DNA of 64,000 nt from Podaxis mareebaensis (lineage: Eukaryota > Basidiomycota > Agaricomycetes > Agaricales > Agaricaceae): assembly GCA_018524725.1 (NCBI GenBank), contig JAEUWP010000537.1:1-64000 (forward strand), in the 5' to 3' direction. How positions within the stretch are numbered: the first letter of the stretch is position 1; each line of letters starts with the position of its first letter. Below are positions 22,324-34,046 of this stretch, piece by piece. The position numbers and the translations under genes were made by a program. The notes beneath the pieces are model-generated. The model made no database searches. It saw nothing but the letters and a program-made list of their open reading frames with translations, and was not told where the DNA came from.

Positions 22324-23914
22324 TTCAATCGCTTAACCACCCCCTGATCTGCAGCACTTAGTCCTTCATGGCCGTGTGCCTGCCCTTTACATCTGCCAGG
22401 CGATAAAGAGTTCATTGGCGAGGTGTGAAACCAAACCTGGGTGTTTTAGCAAATGACGAAAGTCAGATGAATTGAATCTCACTCTCGTAGGCTGCCTAGA
22501 CGTCGGAGACGACGCTTATTGAAGATTTCGTGTCCAAGTTGCATATACCCCTGCTTGCGGTTCTCTCACACCTCACTCTGGGCTCAAGCATCTTGCAGAA
22601 GGACTCCATCATCTCATTCCATCGGAACATGATTGGCATTGGCCCGACGCCAACAGGCTGTGCGAGGTCCATCGTATGTCGCGTATGGCTCTACAGCATT
22701 GGTCGCAGCGCAATAATAGACTGGTCCAGGTCCTGGTTTAATACAGCCTGAACTTTGACTTGATCGTCTGCATCTGTCCTTCAGATGGTTGGTCCGGTGA
22801 AATGGCGTTTCTACTGTAACGCCAACAAGGCAAGCTTCAGGCTTTCCTGTTCCACTTCCAACTTCGAGTACCGCTGGGGGGGGGGGGGGGCGGCACTACC
22901 ACGCGACATTCTTGTTTTTGGAGCTGTCTGGAACCCTGCCAACTGCAATGTATGCAATCGTCTAGCCCATCGCGCCAATGAATTAGCTGTAACGGGCCAT
23001 GCTGTGCAATAGTCTAAAGGCCCTTCATGGGGGAACTGCTTTAGATGCAGGATATGTATCGCACCTGATGACGAAGGAAGCAGGTGCGAATTCCTTGTGC
23101 AGTGTGATGAGTCTCACGGGCATAACGACGTTCGGACAATCCTGTGTTCGACGTTCGACGCGAACCAGCATGATCCCTGCCTCACGCCAAACCTCTCCAC
23201 TACAACATCTCACTCACAAAATTTTCCCATCCACCCATACCCAAGCGAACGACGACATGGTGGGGCAAGGACGGGATGTGCAGTGGGTGACCCGTCTGCG
23301 TTCCCCCTTTCGCCTCACAACCCTGGTTCTTTGGAGGCTCCCTGGCCTCCCAACCGACCATTCCCGCCCATTGATGTTGTCATTCGCCACATATCTATTA
23401 CTATTACTACTATTATTACTATTATATCTTGCCTTGCCCATCATGCCATAAGCACTAGAATGTCCTCTATGAACGTTGAAAATATCTGCTGGCATCGGTC
23501 ACAGATCACAAGCAGCACTGTATGATGATCTCACGGAGGTATGATTGTCTTTCTTCGAGTTGACAAGGAATGCCTGAGCACAATGGTGTCTGACATTTGC
23601 GTGGTGGGTTTCAGTGACAAACAGGGAGGTTTGAAGACATCGCAAGTTCCATATTGTGCAATGTACTAAGTTAGCTATAATGTTCTGCAAACTGAATACA
23701 ATCACCGTTCGTGTTCCATCACTCTTCCCGAGAACTGTAGCGTTTCCCAAACGGACCTTCCTCCATAGCTTTTATTTCCATATACAAAAACCATATACAA
23801 AAAACCATATAAGGTTTCACCCCATATCCTGGTGATTTGAGTACTCACGCAGTGCGACGTGCTTCGAGTGGAAGCAGCACAATGCGAGGTTGCCTATGGT
23901 GATTATCGGTGTCT
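22324..23914. other. No recognised gene
   Basis: Holds a G-run (about 22876-22890), a TATTACTAT microsatellite at about 23395-23430 and a triplicated CATATACAAAAAAC-like repeat at 23775-23815. Open frames are short and overlap on both strands. Confidence 0.35.
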
Positions 23915-25970
23915 AGTGATGGAGGTTGATAGGCTCGTACACGGACTTACCCATCATATTCCATACAGAATCCGTCCAGATGCCATTTAGCTCACCTTCC
24001 GAATTCAATCCCCATATCCATTTCACCCTCCTGGCTACATCATCACCACAGACGCTACGAATCGCCTCTCAAGTGTCTCCCAGGCTCTTGATCTTCCTAT
24101 CAATAACGAGCTGGGATGCGCCGGTGTCTGCCAGCACAGATTTAGCCATCAGCGACCAGTCTTTCAAGCAGGTAGAGCACATACCGAAGTAATATCTGCC
24201 AGCTTTACTCCACACCAACAAACCAGATCCGGTTCCCTTAATACCGTCCCGCCAACTTGAACCCAACACTACGCAGTCCATCGAGAAGATTTCTACAAAA
24301 AGGCGAATAAACGAATGACCTGAGAAGACGAGAGAGGAACGAGCATACTTGTCGAGCTCGGTGATTTCCTTGGTTTTGCGCTGATAACACCCAACAGCCA
24401 TGAAGTGTGGGAATGATGCATTAAGTCTACCTGCGACTTCTGTGGGTGGAGCATCCTTGGAATAGAGGCCTGGGATGATATGTCGTCCTTCAGTCTGAAC
24501 TATGAAATAAGAGGTCAACGGTCACCCTTGAAAAGGACGTCCCAGCCGTTCTTGCAGGACACGATATATGTTGGTCCATGCTGCACCATTGTAACATCTA
24601 CGAGCAGTTTATCTTGGGTTCAATATGAGAAAAAGACCACACACCGATGCCATGGTTGTAGTAATCAACAGCGATGTCATGGGCTAACACGTATAGGTCG
24701 GAAGGAATGGTGCATTGGGCTTCATGGCACACCAGAAGCGCAAGCACCAACAATTACTACCTTCTTGCCAGCGTGATCTAATGCACGTTTATGCTCCGTG
24801 GAGTGGAGATCCCGCCCCTTTGAATTTGTCCTGTCACGGATATAATCAGCGACTCCGTGGTATTCGCCGAGTTGAAGGAAACAGGCCATGAACAAGTCCA
24901 GGATAGTGGTGTGATCTGACAACACCTCCACCAATACCAGTCGCAAATACTAAGCGGTTCATGACGAAGTCGCGTTCTGTTCCATTGCCGTGTTTGACCT
25001 TTATGTGCCATCTGTTATTCTCGACTTGGGATGTAGATAGGATATTGGAAGACATCCAAACAGCAAGCTCGATGGCCTCTGCATAATACTCTAGCCAGTT
25101 GGCGAGCTTAGGAGCAGGTGTATAGACAGGCCACGTAGACGGCAATCTGCGATGAGTCAGGGTGAGACGTCGAACAATCTTAGAGGGTCGCCTAATACAT
25201 ATGGCATGTATGGCACGTGATCGTACCCTGTGGTTATCAATGAAATTAAGACCCCTTTCACTGGTAGACATGCAATCAGAAAGACATAGTACAAACCGGA
25301 TCACGCAAGCATAGCGCTTCGTATCGGTTCCTCCAATCGTCTCCAATCCTCAGATTTTTTTCTATGATTAAAGCAGAAACTCCGAGGGCCTTCAAGTGCG
25401 CGGCCACCTCGAGCCCGCTCTGACCTGCACCGATAATCAACACTGCAGGATTTGCAGCCTCGAATTCGGCCGCCTTTTGCCTTTGTTTCTCCCATAACCC
25501 ATGGCTCGGCATTGGATTCCTCAAAGCGCCAATCTTCTCTGGAAAACCCTTGAGATCCTCCAGATTGGTAAACACGACATGTGCTTTTCCAATCGCCCGT
25601 CTGGGTTGGTACGAGATGAATGATACCGAACCCAATACCAATGTCCATCTCCGGGGCAAGGTTGTTGAAGACCCAAACGTTTTGCATCCTGATAATTGGG
25701 AGCTGATCCTTGAGGAATTGAGCAATCTTGTCTCGTCCATGAGAGGTGCGGAAATCCCATGTTAGAGAGAGCATATCGCGCCAAAAGGAGTTGGGCAGGA
25801 GAAGTGTGGAGATGACTTGTGGTTCCTGGGACTCTACGGCGCCTGAGAAGGCAGAGAACCAGTCCTGAGCCACTCACCGGGCGTCAAGGTCGGATGGAAC
25901 GACGGCATCGAGGATGGAAAGGAGTTGGTAGACTGATGTCTGGAATCTGGAGGATGCCCGGAGACATTAA
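23915..25970 (-). pseudogene. Flavin-containing monooxygenase (FMO-like), inactivated
   Basis: A multi-exon minus-strand gene. Order: VAQDWFSAFSGAV...SFWRDMLSLTWDFRT, FAD-binding VLIIGAGQSGLEVAAHLKA (about 25390-25450), RIGDDWRNRYEAL, TWPVYTPAPKLANWLEYYA, LVFATGIGGG, NADPH-binding KKVVIVGACAS joined by introns to HDIAVDYYNHG and DVTMVQ. A C-terminal GDDVARRVKWIWGLNSEGEL block ends the match. TGA stops at 25874-25876 and 24069-24071 break the frame; at the latter the family usually has Arg. A stretch between the IDRKIKS region and the C-terminal block appears deleted. The intact enzyme would oxygenate small nucleophilic substrates using NADPH and O2. Confidence 0.75.
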
Positions 25971-27404
25971 AGTGTAGGGTGGTGGAAACAGTAAAGCAGA
26001 ACACCAAGCCGAGCATTATATGATGTCTGAAGTGAGAGCAAACTCCTTTTGTCAGAAGGCAACTTATGATAGCGAGAATGCCGCAGGCGATTTGTCTGTC
26101 ACATGCGCAGTCATGCTGTCTCATGCCAGTAATCTAACCCTGAAAAGCGTCTATTTATGCAGGCCGCTTTTGTTCTTGGTTTATCACAAGATGGCATTGA
26201 CAAGCAACCGACCAAGCGACGAACCAATAAGAACGGGCTGTCATGCTCATCATATTAGTCGTTGACATAAACCAAGGTGGTTCGGACCTGGCCTTGTTTG
26301 CGATTGGTTGTTCGACGATGGATTGGTGGGTGATTTAGAATGCACGGGGACGATGTTCCCTCATATCGGCCCCCAAATACCCGGCGTTGTGTCATTCATG
26401 AGCATTCATCACGTTCATGGGGTTCAAATCCTAGAGATCCGAGGATCGCTATATCCAGAATTTCATGGAAATGCGATTCTCAGCCAATCCTGCGAGCCTG
26501 ACCGACGCTTGTCAAGTACTTCACAGCACAAACCACGGTCCCGGTAGCATTACTGCACTAGGTCTTCTAACGTCCTTGTTGGTCGCCGTATGTGTTCACC
26601 AAGGCCCGCACTGCTCAGCGCCTTTCATGAATCCAAGCACTAATCAATCAGTATACACACCCTCTCCCAAATGTCTGGAGACACTCCTTCGAATACGTCC
26701 CTCGTCTTATATCTTGAAAGTGATACTGTGGCAGCGGATGCGTCCTGACCCGGCCGGAGCCTGGAGCTTCCTGTCCAAAAAGACACAAAAGGACATGGTT
26801 TCTGTTGTTTGGACATTTCTTTGCAACTAGCGGTGCAATTGGAAGCGGCTCAAGAGCCCTTAGAGTATTTAATAGCTTTAGGGCTTGCGACTTATCATAA
26901 TAGTCGCCTCCTGAGAGGGGAGGACTGATTGCATAGCATTTACACCCCAGCGAAGCCGTAATGCTCCATTACGAAGGCTACGAGTCAAGGATGTAGATAT
27001 GACCCATTTATGTCCCGAAAACCCAATGCTCAATCTGCTTGTGGATTGTACATAGGTACCAACAGTGCACCGGTGATCTTTTACCTATTTCGTGTTTCGC
27101 TTATGAATCGCTGACTCCTGTGAGTGGACTCTGTTTGCATATTTCCTATGATCAGACAGCGGTGGACTAGTTTTCCCTTGTTACCTTGGGCTTTTTTTTA
27201 GTGCGTCGATTTTCCATGCGTCCTTTTGTCATATCTAGGAAACGGTGATGGTGATGCTTCAAAACTCGTTTATAGTTCCCCGCTTACGCTTGAGCCCTGG
27301 TATTGAAAATGGGTATGGGTACGCTGTAAATTTTCAACAGTGATGGTTAGCTTCGGGAAGGGTTCATTACACCCACCCAGACGTGCAATAATGAACGCAC
27401 AATA
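25971..27404. other. No recognised gene
   Basis: Short open frames only (for example 26465-26830 plus) without motifs. The right end is the 3' flank of the mannanase fragment. Confidence 0.35.
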
Positions 27405-28112
27405 TCAACTGCGAGCCTTCAAAGCGGCAGCGAGGTGGCAAAGAACGTTGTAGACCGAGTCTATGGGATGCACAGTATATCCGTCATTGTGTGTGATGCC
27501 GCTGATTTGTTCATTAGCGGTTAATCAAAGGGTGCGAGGCCATTGTTTCAACTCACTTCATAAGCGTCGAGCCGGCTTGCCAGTAGAGGGCACCTGCCAG
27601 ACTCAAAGTCTCAATAGCTGCGCCCCATCCAGTATAGATGGCATCCTTGTTCGAAGCAATGCCGTATTCCTCAATAATGGCAGGCTCGCCTGCAGAGTCT
27701 TGGGAGGTGGTGTAGTCCCGGATCCAGGTCAACCCCCCCTTTCGCAGTTCATTCCCAGTCTGCCCCTGGTGCCCAGGGTATGACTAACGCAAAAAATTTC
27801 AGATTGGACACGGATGTAACAAAGATTAGATGAAACCTGGCAGTGGAGGGTCCCGAAGTCGATGGTCTTGATGTTAAGGGTGGTGGCGAAGTTGATGCCC
27901 TCCCCACCCCTATCCGATTTATCAGAACGACCTTGAGCAGTCAGGCGGAATAGAGCAACCCACTGGTAAGGATAGGTGGAGCCACCAGTTTGATTGTAGA
28001 AGCCCTCATTACCAATGGCAACTAAGCGGTTGGGATCGATGGGCTTTATGTAGGTAGAGATCTCAGCCACCCAGGTGGCGATGGTGGCAGGCGTGTAAGA
28101 GCCAGTTTGATG
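27405..28112 (-). pseudogene. GH5_7-type endo-beta-1,4-mannanase, 3' half
   Basis: Minus-strand exons encode TWVAEISTYIKPIDPNRLVA, NEGFYNQTG, YPYQ joined by an intron to GEGINFATTLNIKTIDFGTL, then PAIIEEYGIAS with the likely nucleophile Glu, ALYWQAGSTL, NDGYTVHPIDSVYNV and the end AALKARS at the stop (27405-27407). These are hallmark blocks of fungal GH5_7 mannanases, which cut mannan backbones outside the cell. The upstream part, including the acid/base NEP motif, is absent. The 5' half of what looks like the same gene lies in the same orientation at 36099-36816, about 8 kb away. Confidence 0.8.
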
Positions 28113-28129
28113 AGCGCTCACGTGCAGGA
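28107..28129. repeat. 23-bp direct repeat, left copy
   Basis: TTGATGAGCGCTCACGTGCA plus GGA; it recurs with one mismatch at 28705-28727. The pair brackets about 575 bp of the 219-aa ORF. It contains the palindrome TGAGCGCTCA. Confidence 0.85.
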
Positions 28130-28777
28130 AATGCGCGCATCTTGACTAGGTCCGAGATCAAGCTGGAGATGTTTTTCCTCGAGCATAATGATGAGTTTGC
28201 GGGTATCGCGCCTGTCGTGCAACTTGTCATGCAGGAGGAATTTCGCATGGTGCTTCTTGATTGCCGCTGTTTCTGCCATAAAGGCTTTCGGAGGTGGGTA
28301 GGGTTTGCTTAATGCTGGTAGTGTGTAGTCTGGAATAGACTTGAGCATCGCCTCCTTGTCAACAGCCTTCCAGTTGATTCCTGCCATTTCAATGAATTGC
28401 TTCTTGGACCAATCGGCATAGACTTTTTCTTTGTGTCGGTATGCGAGGGCTGCAGAGATGTTGGGATAACTTCGGGAGCTGTTGTTTACCCATGTTGTAA
28501 AATAGAATATGATTGAATGGGAGTATTTATCGATTGGAAAGTGCTGGGGGATGCAATGCTGCCGAAGATAGTCGAGGAAATGTTCCCGGGTGCGCTGTGT
28601 AGTGGCCACGGAAAGGCGGGCACAAGCTTCACTGTTGCCTTCCACGGCCCTGAGAATCTCGCCAGTAGCGAACTTAATTCGCTTCAAGCTCATCTTGGGT
28701 GGGGTTGATGAGCGCTCGCGTGCAGGAGTCGGATAGGGAAGGGATTTCCCTGATCTCTTTTTTCCATGGCGGACCAT
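28118..28777 (-). CDS. Hypothetical 219-aa protein at the edge of the inserted block
   Basis: ATG-initiated ORF with a basic, Ser/Pro-rich N-terminus (GKKRSGK, possible nuclear signal) and a mixed, probably helical body (FLDYLRQHCIPQHFPIDKY, SRSYPNISAALAYRHKEKVY). It ends with a Lys/Glu/Leu-rich segment (KLIIMLEEKHLQLDL). No family recognised. It lies at the left edge of the block that splits the mannanase gene. The 23-bp repeats encode the same PARERSS peptide in its reading frame near the N-terminus and in another frame near its C-terminus. Confidence 0.4.
   Translation of the reverse strand: MVRHGKKRSGKSLPYPTPARERSSTPPKMSLKRIKFATGEILRAVEGNSEACARLSVATTQRTREHFLDYLRQHCIPQHFPIDKYSHSIIFYFTTWVNNSSRSYPNISAALAYRHKEKVYADWSKKQFIEMAGINWKAVDKEAMLKSIPDYTLPALSKPYPPPKAFMAETAAIKKHHAKFLLHDKLHDRRDTRKLIIMLEEKHLQLDLGPSQDARISCT
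28705..28727. repeat. 23-bp direct repeat, right copy
   Basis: TTGATGAGCGCTCGCGTGCA plus GGA; one mismatch to 28107-28129. Confidence 0.85.
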
Positions 28778-28899
28778 GATGAGAGGGATGAGGGATCAAT
28801 GCGGATAAACAGTGATGGGCGAGGCGAGGATGTGCGGATAAAGGAGGATCGGTGCGGAATGGCACCAGGGGGCAACTCACGGGAGTGATGTCATTCCTG

Positions 28900-30175
28900 A
28901 TTTAGTAGACCACTGCACGCCAGCGCACCTTGTTCTTCCTCTCCCATCATCTCGCGGCACCGCTGACTTCGCGGCCGCAAAGCTGGGGTGCTGGCCACCA
29001 GCGCTCGCAAAACCGCGGCTACAGCTCTTAGCATGCCACCATCTGTTCATTGCAGAGGGAGCAGCTTCAACGAGTAGGACACCGCGGCAGTGCTAGCCTG
29101 CGTGAAACGCTCCCCTTCTTTCAACCGCGGCCCAGCGCAACCCGGAAGTCCACCAAGCGCGCCAGTGCGTCACCTTCCGCGCTCGCTCCCCTGCTTCCAC
29201 TATAACCAAGGCCCCCCGAACCTTCTTCGCCCTGGGTCTAAACGCTCCGCCAAAGCCCGCTCGGGAGTCCGCAATGATAGGGTGTCGCGCTTGAGAAAAT
29301 GGGGCGCGCTGAAGAGTCAGTTGGTATTAGGTGCGCTGCTTTTTTATTCTGCGAGGTGAAGTGCTTACCAGCAAAGCACCCAGCCTCCCTTTGCTGCTCC
29401 ACCACACTGCGCACCCCCACCTCTGCTAACCCGGGCGCCTTGCCTACCTCGTCGCCACCTCCGGTGCGGCAGTGCTGCTTCCGACTTGAAGAGCGATTCT
29501 GCCAAGGAGGCTGCTTCCTTCACTGCCCGGGTCATCGCCCTCAGCCGCTTCGGCCAGATTGGTGCTTGTTGTGCTTCTGCCCTCGATTGCCACACTGCCC
29601 ACGCCGCTTGCAAGTTCGCTGAGACTGAGGAGATTGATCACCGAACTGGCAAGTCGCTCGAAGGCAACGCCAAGTTCGTCATGTCCGGGCAGACCGCACC
29701 CAGACCACGCCCAGATCCGCCGCAACATCCTCAGCGCCGCCAAGTTCGCCGAGTCACCTGCACTCCGTATTCACACCCAGATCCGCCGCAACATCCTCAA
29801 CGCTGCCAAGTTCGCCGAGTCCAGACAGATCCCACCCGGATCGCACCCAGACCCGCCGCAACATCCTCAACGCTGCCAAGTTTGCTGAGTCCGGACAGAT
29901 CGCACCCGGATCGCACCCAGATCTGCCGCAACGTCCTCAATGCTGCCAAGTTCGCCAAGTCTGGACAGTCTGTGACCTGGATGAGCCCGTGGCGATCCCC
30001 AAAACACAAGCTGACGCTAATGGAACGTCCACCCTATACCAAACATTCCAGACTCGCAGGCGCTACCTTTGTAGTCTCCTTCAATCTCTGCAGTGCAGGA
30101 AGATTGGCTGGACATTCGAGATGTGTATTTACTGACACTAACATCACCCTCCTGTTTGCCTGTGTAGTGTAGATT
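28900..30175 (+). other. GC-rich block with unassigned open frames
   Basis: Base composition is clearly more GC-rich than the flanks. Long open frames run on both strands (for example 29486-30172 plus) as expected from composition alone. No family recognised. It holds a tandem repeat at 29705-29975. Confidence 0.4.
29705..29975. repeat. About 70-bp tandem repeat, four units
   Basis: Units start at about 29707, 29775, 29845 and 29915 and share CCGCCGCAACATCCTCAACG and GCCAAGTTCGCCGAGTC. One frame encodes repeated IRRNILNAAKFAES. The first unit is shorter (about 66-68 bp). Confidence 0.85.
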
Positions 30176-30364
30176 TAATCTGTCAATGAAATACGTGCCT
30201 ATATTTTCCAGCTATGCTTATGGGCTGCTGAGTGTGTGTAGTATTGATGTATGAATCAAGTGGGGTGAATACTAGTTATTTACTCTGATTGTAAAGTTGT
30301 AGCAATTAGTGATATGAAATCAAGGAAAAGAGTGGAGAGTAGTGCATTCCAATAAGGGGAAAAA

Positions 30365-33293
30365 CTATATTTCATAGCTGCAAGAAGAGCCAGCATCCTG
30401 AACCTGCTCGCCTTGAGCTAAAGGCTCCAGCTCAAACCATGAGCAGTATTTATTACATGCATGCTCCTGGCAGAAATGCACAAATGCTGTGCCGACATTG
30501 CCGAGGCCGAAGGGATCCTCACCCAGGTCACTAGTAATGGATTGTCAGATTTCAGTGTTAACGCAGGTACAAAAGGACATACGGGTGGGTCATAACCTGC
30601 GGATCAGTGAGTAATGTCTTTCCACCTGCAGAGTGAAATTCTACACTCAGTGGTGTCGCTTTTGGTAGAGAGGTAGGACTGTGCACACCTTGGAAATCAG
30701 AGATGAAGGCTTGGCCCTCAGTTTTCACGAATTGGACATGCTGGATGAAGCATAAAAATTGTGCTGCACCACATCCTGCCTCACCAGGTTCTTGAAGAGG
30801 CTTGGCACTGCCATGGTGAATGTACTTCTCAAATGGCAATTTGCTGCCAGAAATAACTTCTTCGAGCAGGTATGTAGCCCTAAATGGCGAGGTGCTTGTT
30901 CCTTGCATGCTTCCAGCATCTTTTGAAGCTGTGGCAATGAAGCTATCGACCATGCAAAAGCGTGGAATAGTAAATGGGGGAGGTGTTGTAGCTTTTCCCA
31001 GTTTGCGATTGATGAATGCATATGCAAGTTGCAGGAGCCCAGCAGCCCAGGCTAGTGAGTTTCCTTCAATGCAGGTGTGAGTCATTTCGTCATGAGGATT
31101 ATAAAACTGAACCCCATTCTTTGCACCCTTTGACTTCTTCAGCAGCGACTTGTTATTAGGGGGTGGAACAAAGACCCACTTGAGGACCACAGTCTGCGAA
31201 GAGCCAGGTGACAAGGGTGATTGATGGGTTGTAGGGAGGTTGTGGGATTTCGACAAGGCAACAAGGTCAGCAAGATATGCAACCTTGAATGCCCCACATC
31301 CAAGTTCAATCGATCAGTCATAGGTGATGATTCCATAAGTGCAGTTGCTGGAGGCCAAAGATACAGCTTTTTCAGACTCTGGTGATATGAGTTCCTGGAA
31401 TGCGAAGTAGCGAATTGGGTAGGCCTGGACGTTTTCTGTCCAAGTTCCCTTGACTAGGGTGGCAGATGCAAGTCAACTCAAGCAGCCTCTGCTAACAATA
31501 AGTGAACAAATGTTACTGAGGCTATGGGCACAAGAGGTGTCAACTTGGCCCCCAGATTTTATGCCAGCTTGGATGTCCTGCAGCTTGGGTGTCGCAGGCA
31601 AAGGGCTTGCAGATACCTGTGATATTCTGTGTAAAGTATCGCCACCAATGCCAGTATCTGAATCACTGGAGAGTTCCAAACTTGCAATCAATCTAGATGG
31701 TTTGTGCTTCTTGTGGTTCTGGGGTGATGGCAGAGGAGATGCAACCTCTACTTGAGGTGAATTGATCTGCAATCGCAAAACTCAGTGTTCAGAAGGTTGG
31801 ATAGGATAATGGCATCATAAAGTAGCATACCCTTGCATTCTTGCTGATATTTTGGCTACTTTTCCCATCCATACTTCGCCTGCCTTGTTCATTATGAGAT
31901 GTCTTGGTTTCAACATAGGCGTGCTTCAACTGGTGACTTGATGAGAGCTCCTATAGGCAAGTAGTGAGCAATTTCATGAGGAGAGACGTCAATCAATGGC
32001 CCACCAGGGTTCTTGGAACTGTCGGTGTAGCATTGATTGTCGCCAGAGCTTCAGAAACACTTGCTCCAATCTAGTGCACATACCTACTTCAAGAGTGCTC
32101 TGAAATCTTGGATATTGTTCCATTGGAGAGTGTGAATGTGCAGGTAAAAATCAATAGGTTTTGAAGGAGGAGCAAAGTGAAGTCCTGGGCCATTGCCTGC
32201 CACCTTCTTTCACCCTTTCCCAGTTGGCCCTGCAGTCATGAATCAGTTACCAAAGTAAGGTGTAGCATGGGTATCTTCAGCTGTAACATCCTTCCAGAGC
32301 TTTGCTTCCCGTGTGGTCATAGCATCGAAGTCAAGAGGAAAGCCAGGATAAAGGTCCAACAGTTGAGGGCAAAGAAGGTCCTTAATGATTTTAGATATCT
32401 CTAGGCCTGTCACACTAGCTGAGACACATGTCCCTTCTTTGATAGACTATTATATGATCATTAAGGTGTGTAAATAGTCAGCACAAAAAATAGGCACTCA
32501 CTGGGATGCAGACTGTTTTCTTATCCATATAACATGCAACTGCAATAATATCGACCAACTGAAGAGCTTGGGGGAGTGGTGTTGGTCCAGCATTACTCTT
32601 ATATGCCCGACTTGCCCAGGTTCTCTTTGCTTCTTCATACTTTGCATGGTTAGCTGTGTATCCATACTGGGGAGATGTAGTTCCATTGAGATGGGTAGGT
32701 CGCCCAAAGAAAGATGCATAGTAACTGGGATTGTGGATATGGGGAGTACTTCCACCAGCTAAAGCTGGAGAAAGGCCTGCTGAGACTGCAGTGACACGTC
32801 CACCAGGAGCCATATACCCTAATTGAACTTATTAGTTATAATATTTGGAATAGTAAGTTCAGAAGAATTTTTACCTTGTTGTTGTGATGTATTGACAAGT
32901 CCCTTGATTGTGTCAACATCAACTACATGCTGAGCTCCATCTGACATTGCAATCTGAGGAGACTGGACACTACTCTTGTGCAACATTGGTGAATGTGCTA
33001 TGTATGGTAGGATAATTAGTTAAGGAGTATCCAACAGTGAGATCAAAGGTGTACCAGCTTGGTTTGAACTTGCAGTCTTGCGTATCGCAGCAGTAGGTTG
33101 GCAACAGTAGTAGTTCCAGCAATCAGCACAAACATATTTTCCAGGAAGTGCTGGGTTTACACTTGCAATGTAGCATCAAACTTCACCAGGGAGGATAGAC
33201 TTGCTGCAAGAGGACCTTTCGCAAGTCGCTGCATGTGTAGCATAAATATCCTCAGTAAACTGGGTCTCAAGATTACCCTCAGTTGGCAACATA
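30365..33293 (-). pseudogene. Alpha-type protein kinase with N-terminal zinc-binding segment
   Basis: The minus-strand gene starts at an ATG at 33293. An N-terminal CERSSC...CYIA...VCADCWNYYC pattern looks zinc-binding, interrupted by TGA at 33176-33178. The middle is Ser/Pro-rich, with exons around 32478-32813 and 31473-31778. The catalytic part (from about 31256) contains FVKTEGQAFISDFQG and LTDPQVMTHP. A GT...AG intron (about 30529-30577) then leads to GLGNVGTAFVHFCQEHACNK and the final Cys. LTDPQ and GxGNxG...HxCNxxC are diagnostic of alpha-kinases (MHCK/eEF2K type), which phosphorylate Ser/Thr in helical contexts. The domain appears complete; the early TGA probably disables the gene unless translation starts downstream. 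It diverges from the integrase gene at 34047. Confidence 0.7.
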
Positions 33294-34046
33294 ATGGCAG
33301 CAGTAGGGTATGCATAAAGTAGTAAAATGTGGGAAGAGTAGAGAGAGTAAAGGTAGATGCAAGACGAAAAGAAGAGATCAAGTAAAACTGGGTTTGACTG
33401 ACTACTGTTCTGCAAGATATGCATGGACAATTTATACTGCAGCATCTTCAGGCTTGATCGATTGGCCAAAAAGGTTTGGACTCAAAGAACTGCATGACTG
33501 AAGCATGAAACAGGAGAACAATTGAGGAATATACTAGGTCAGGGATATATTTTTAATAGAAGATGTTATTCTATGAAAGTTGAGAATGCCAGCAACACAA
33601 AAATCAAGGGGAATTGCATAGGGAGTATGAATAGACACTGTACAGGCAAAATTATAGGTAACAGTAGTGTGGAGAGCAGTGTCAAAGTTGGACAGCCATT
33701 GCACTATCTGCTAGTGTCATTTCATCTACCCTTCACATACAGAAGATTCAATGCTTCAAGGTTCTCGGCTCTTGACTATACTCACATGATATATTTTGCA
33801 TTTCAACGCACAAGAGTCCTATTCAAGATTAATTTCAGCCAGGGGTTAAGGAATGTATCCTGAGTCCCAATTCCCAATAGCAAGTTATGCAACTGTGTCA
33901 TGTCGCACCACAAGGGGACTTAGAGGAATTTATGCTGAAGTAGTAAAATACTATATAAGCACTCAACAGCTGGCAATGAAGACACTGACCCAGATTGCCA
34001 GATATCTTTCCCCTTCTATTCTGCCATTTCTAGGCCATTTCTTCCA

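Noticed and set aside
29365..29743. Minus-strand ORFs in the GC-rich block
   Set aside because: GC-rich sequence opens frames on both strands; no motif supports either.
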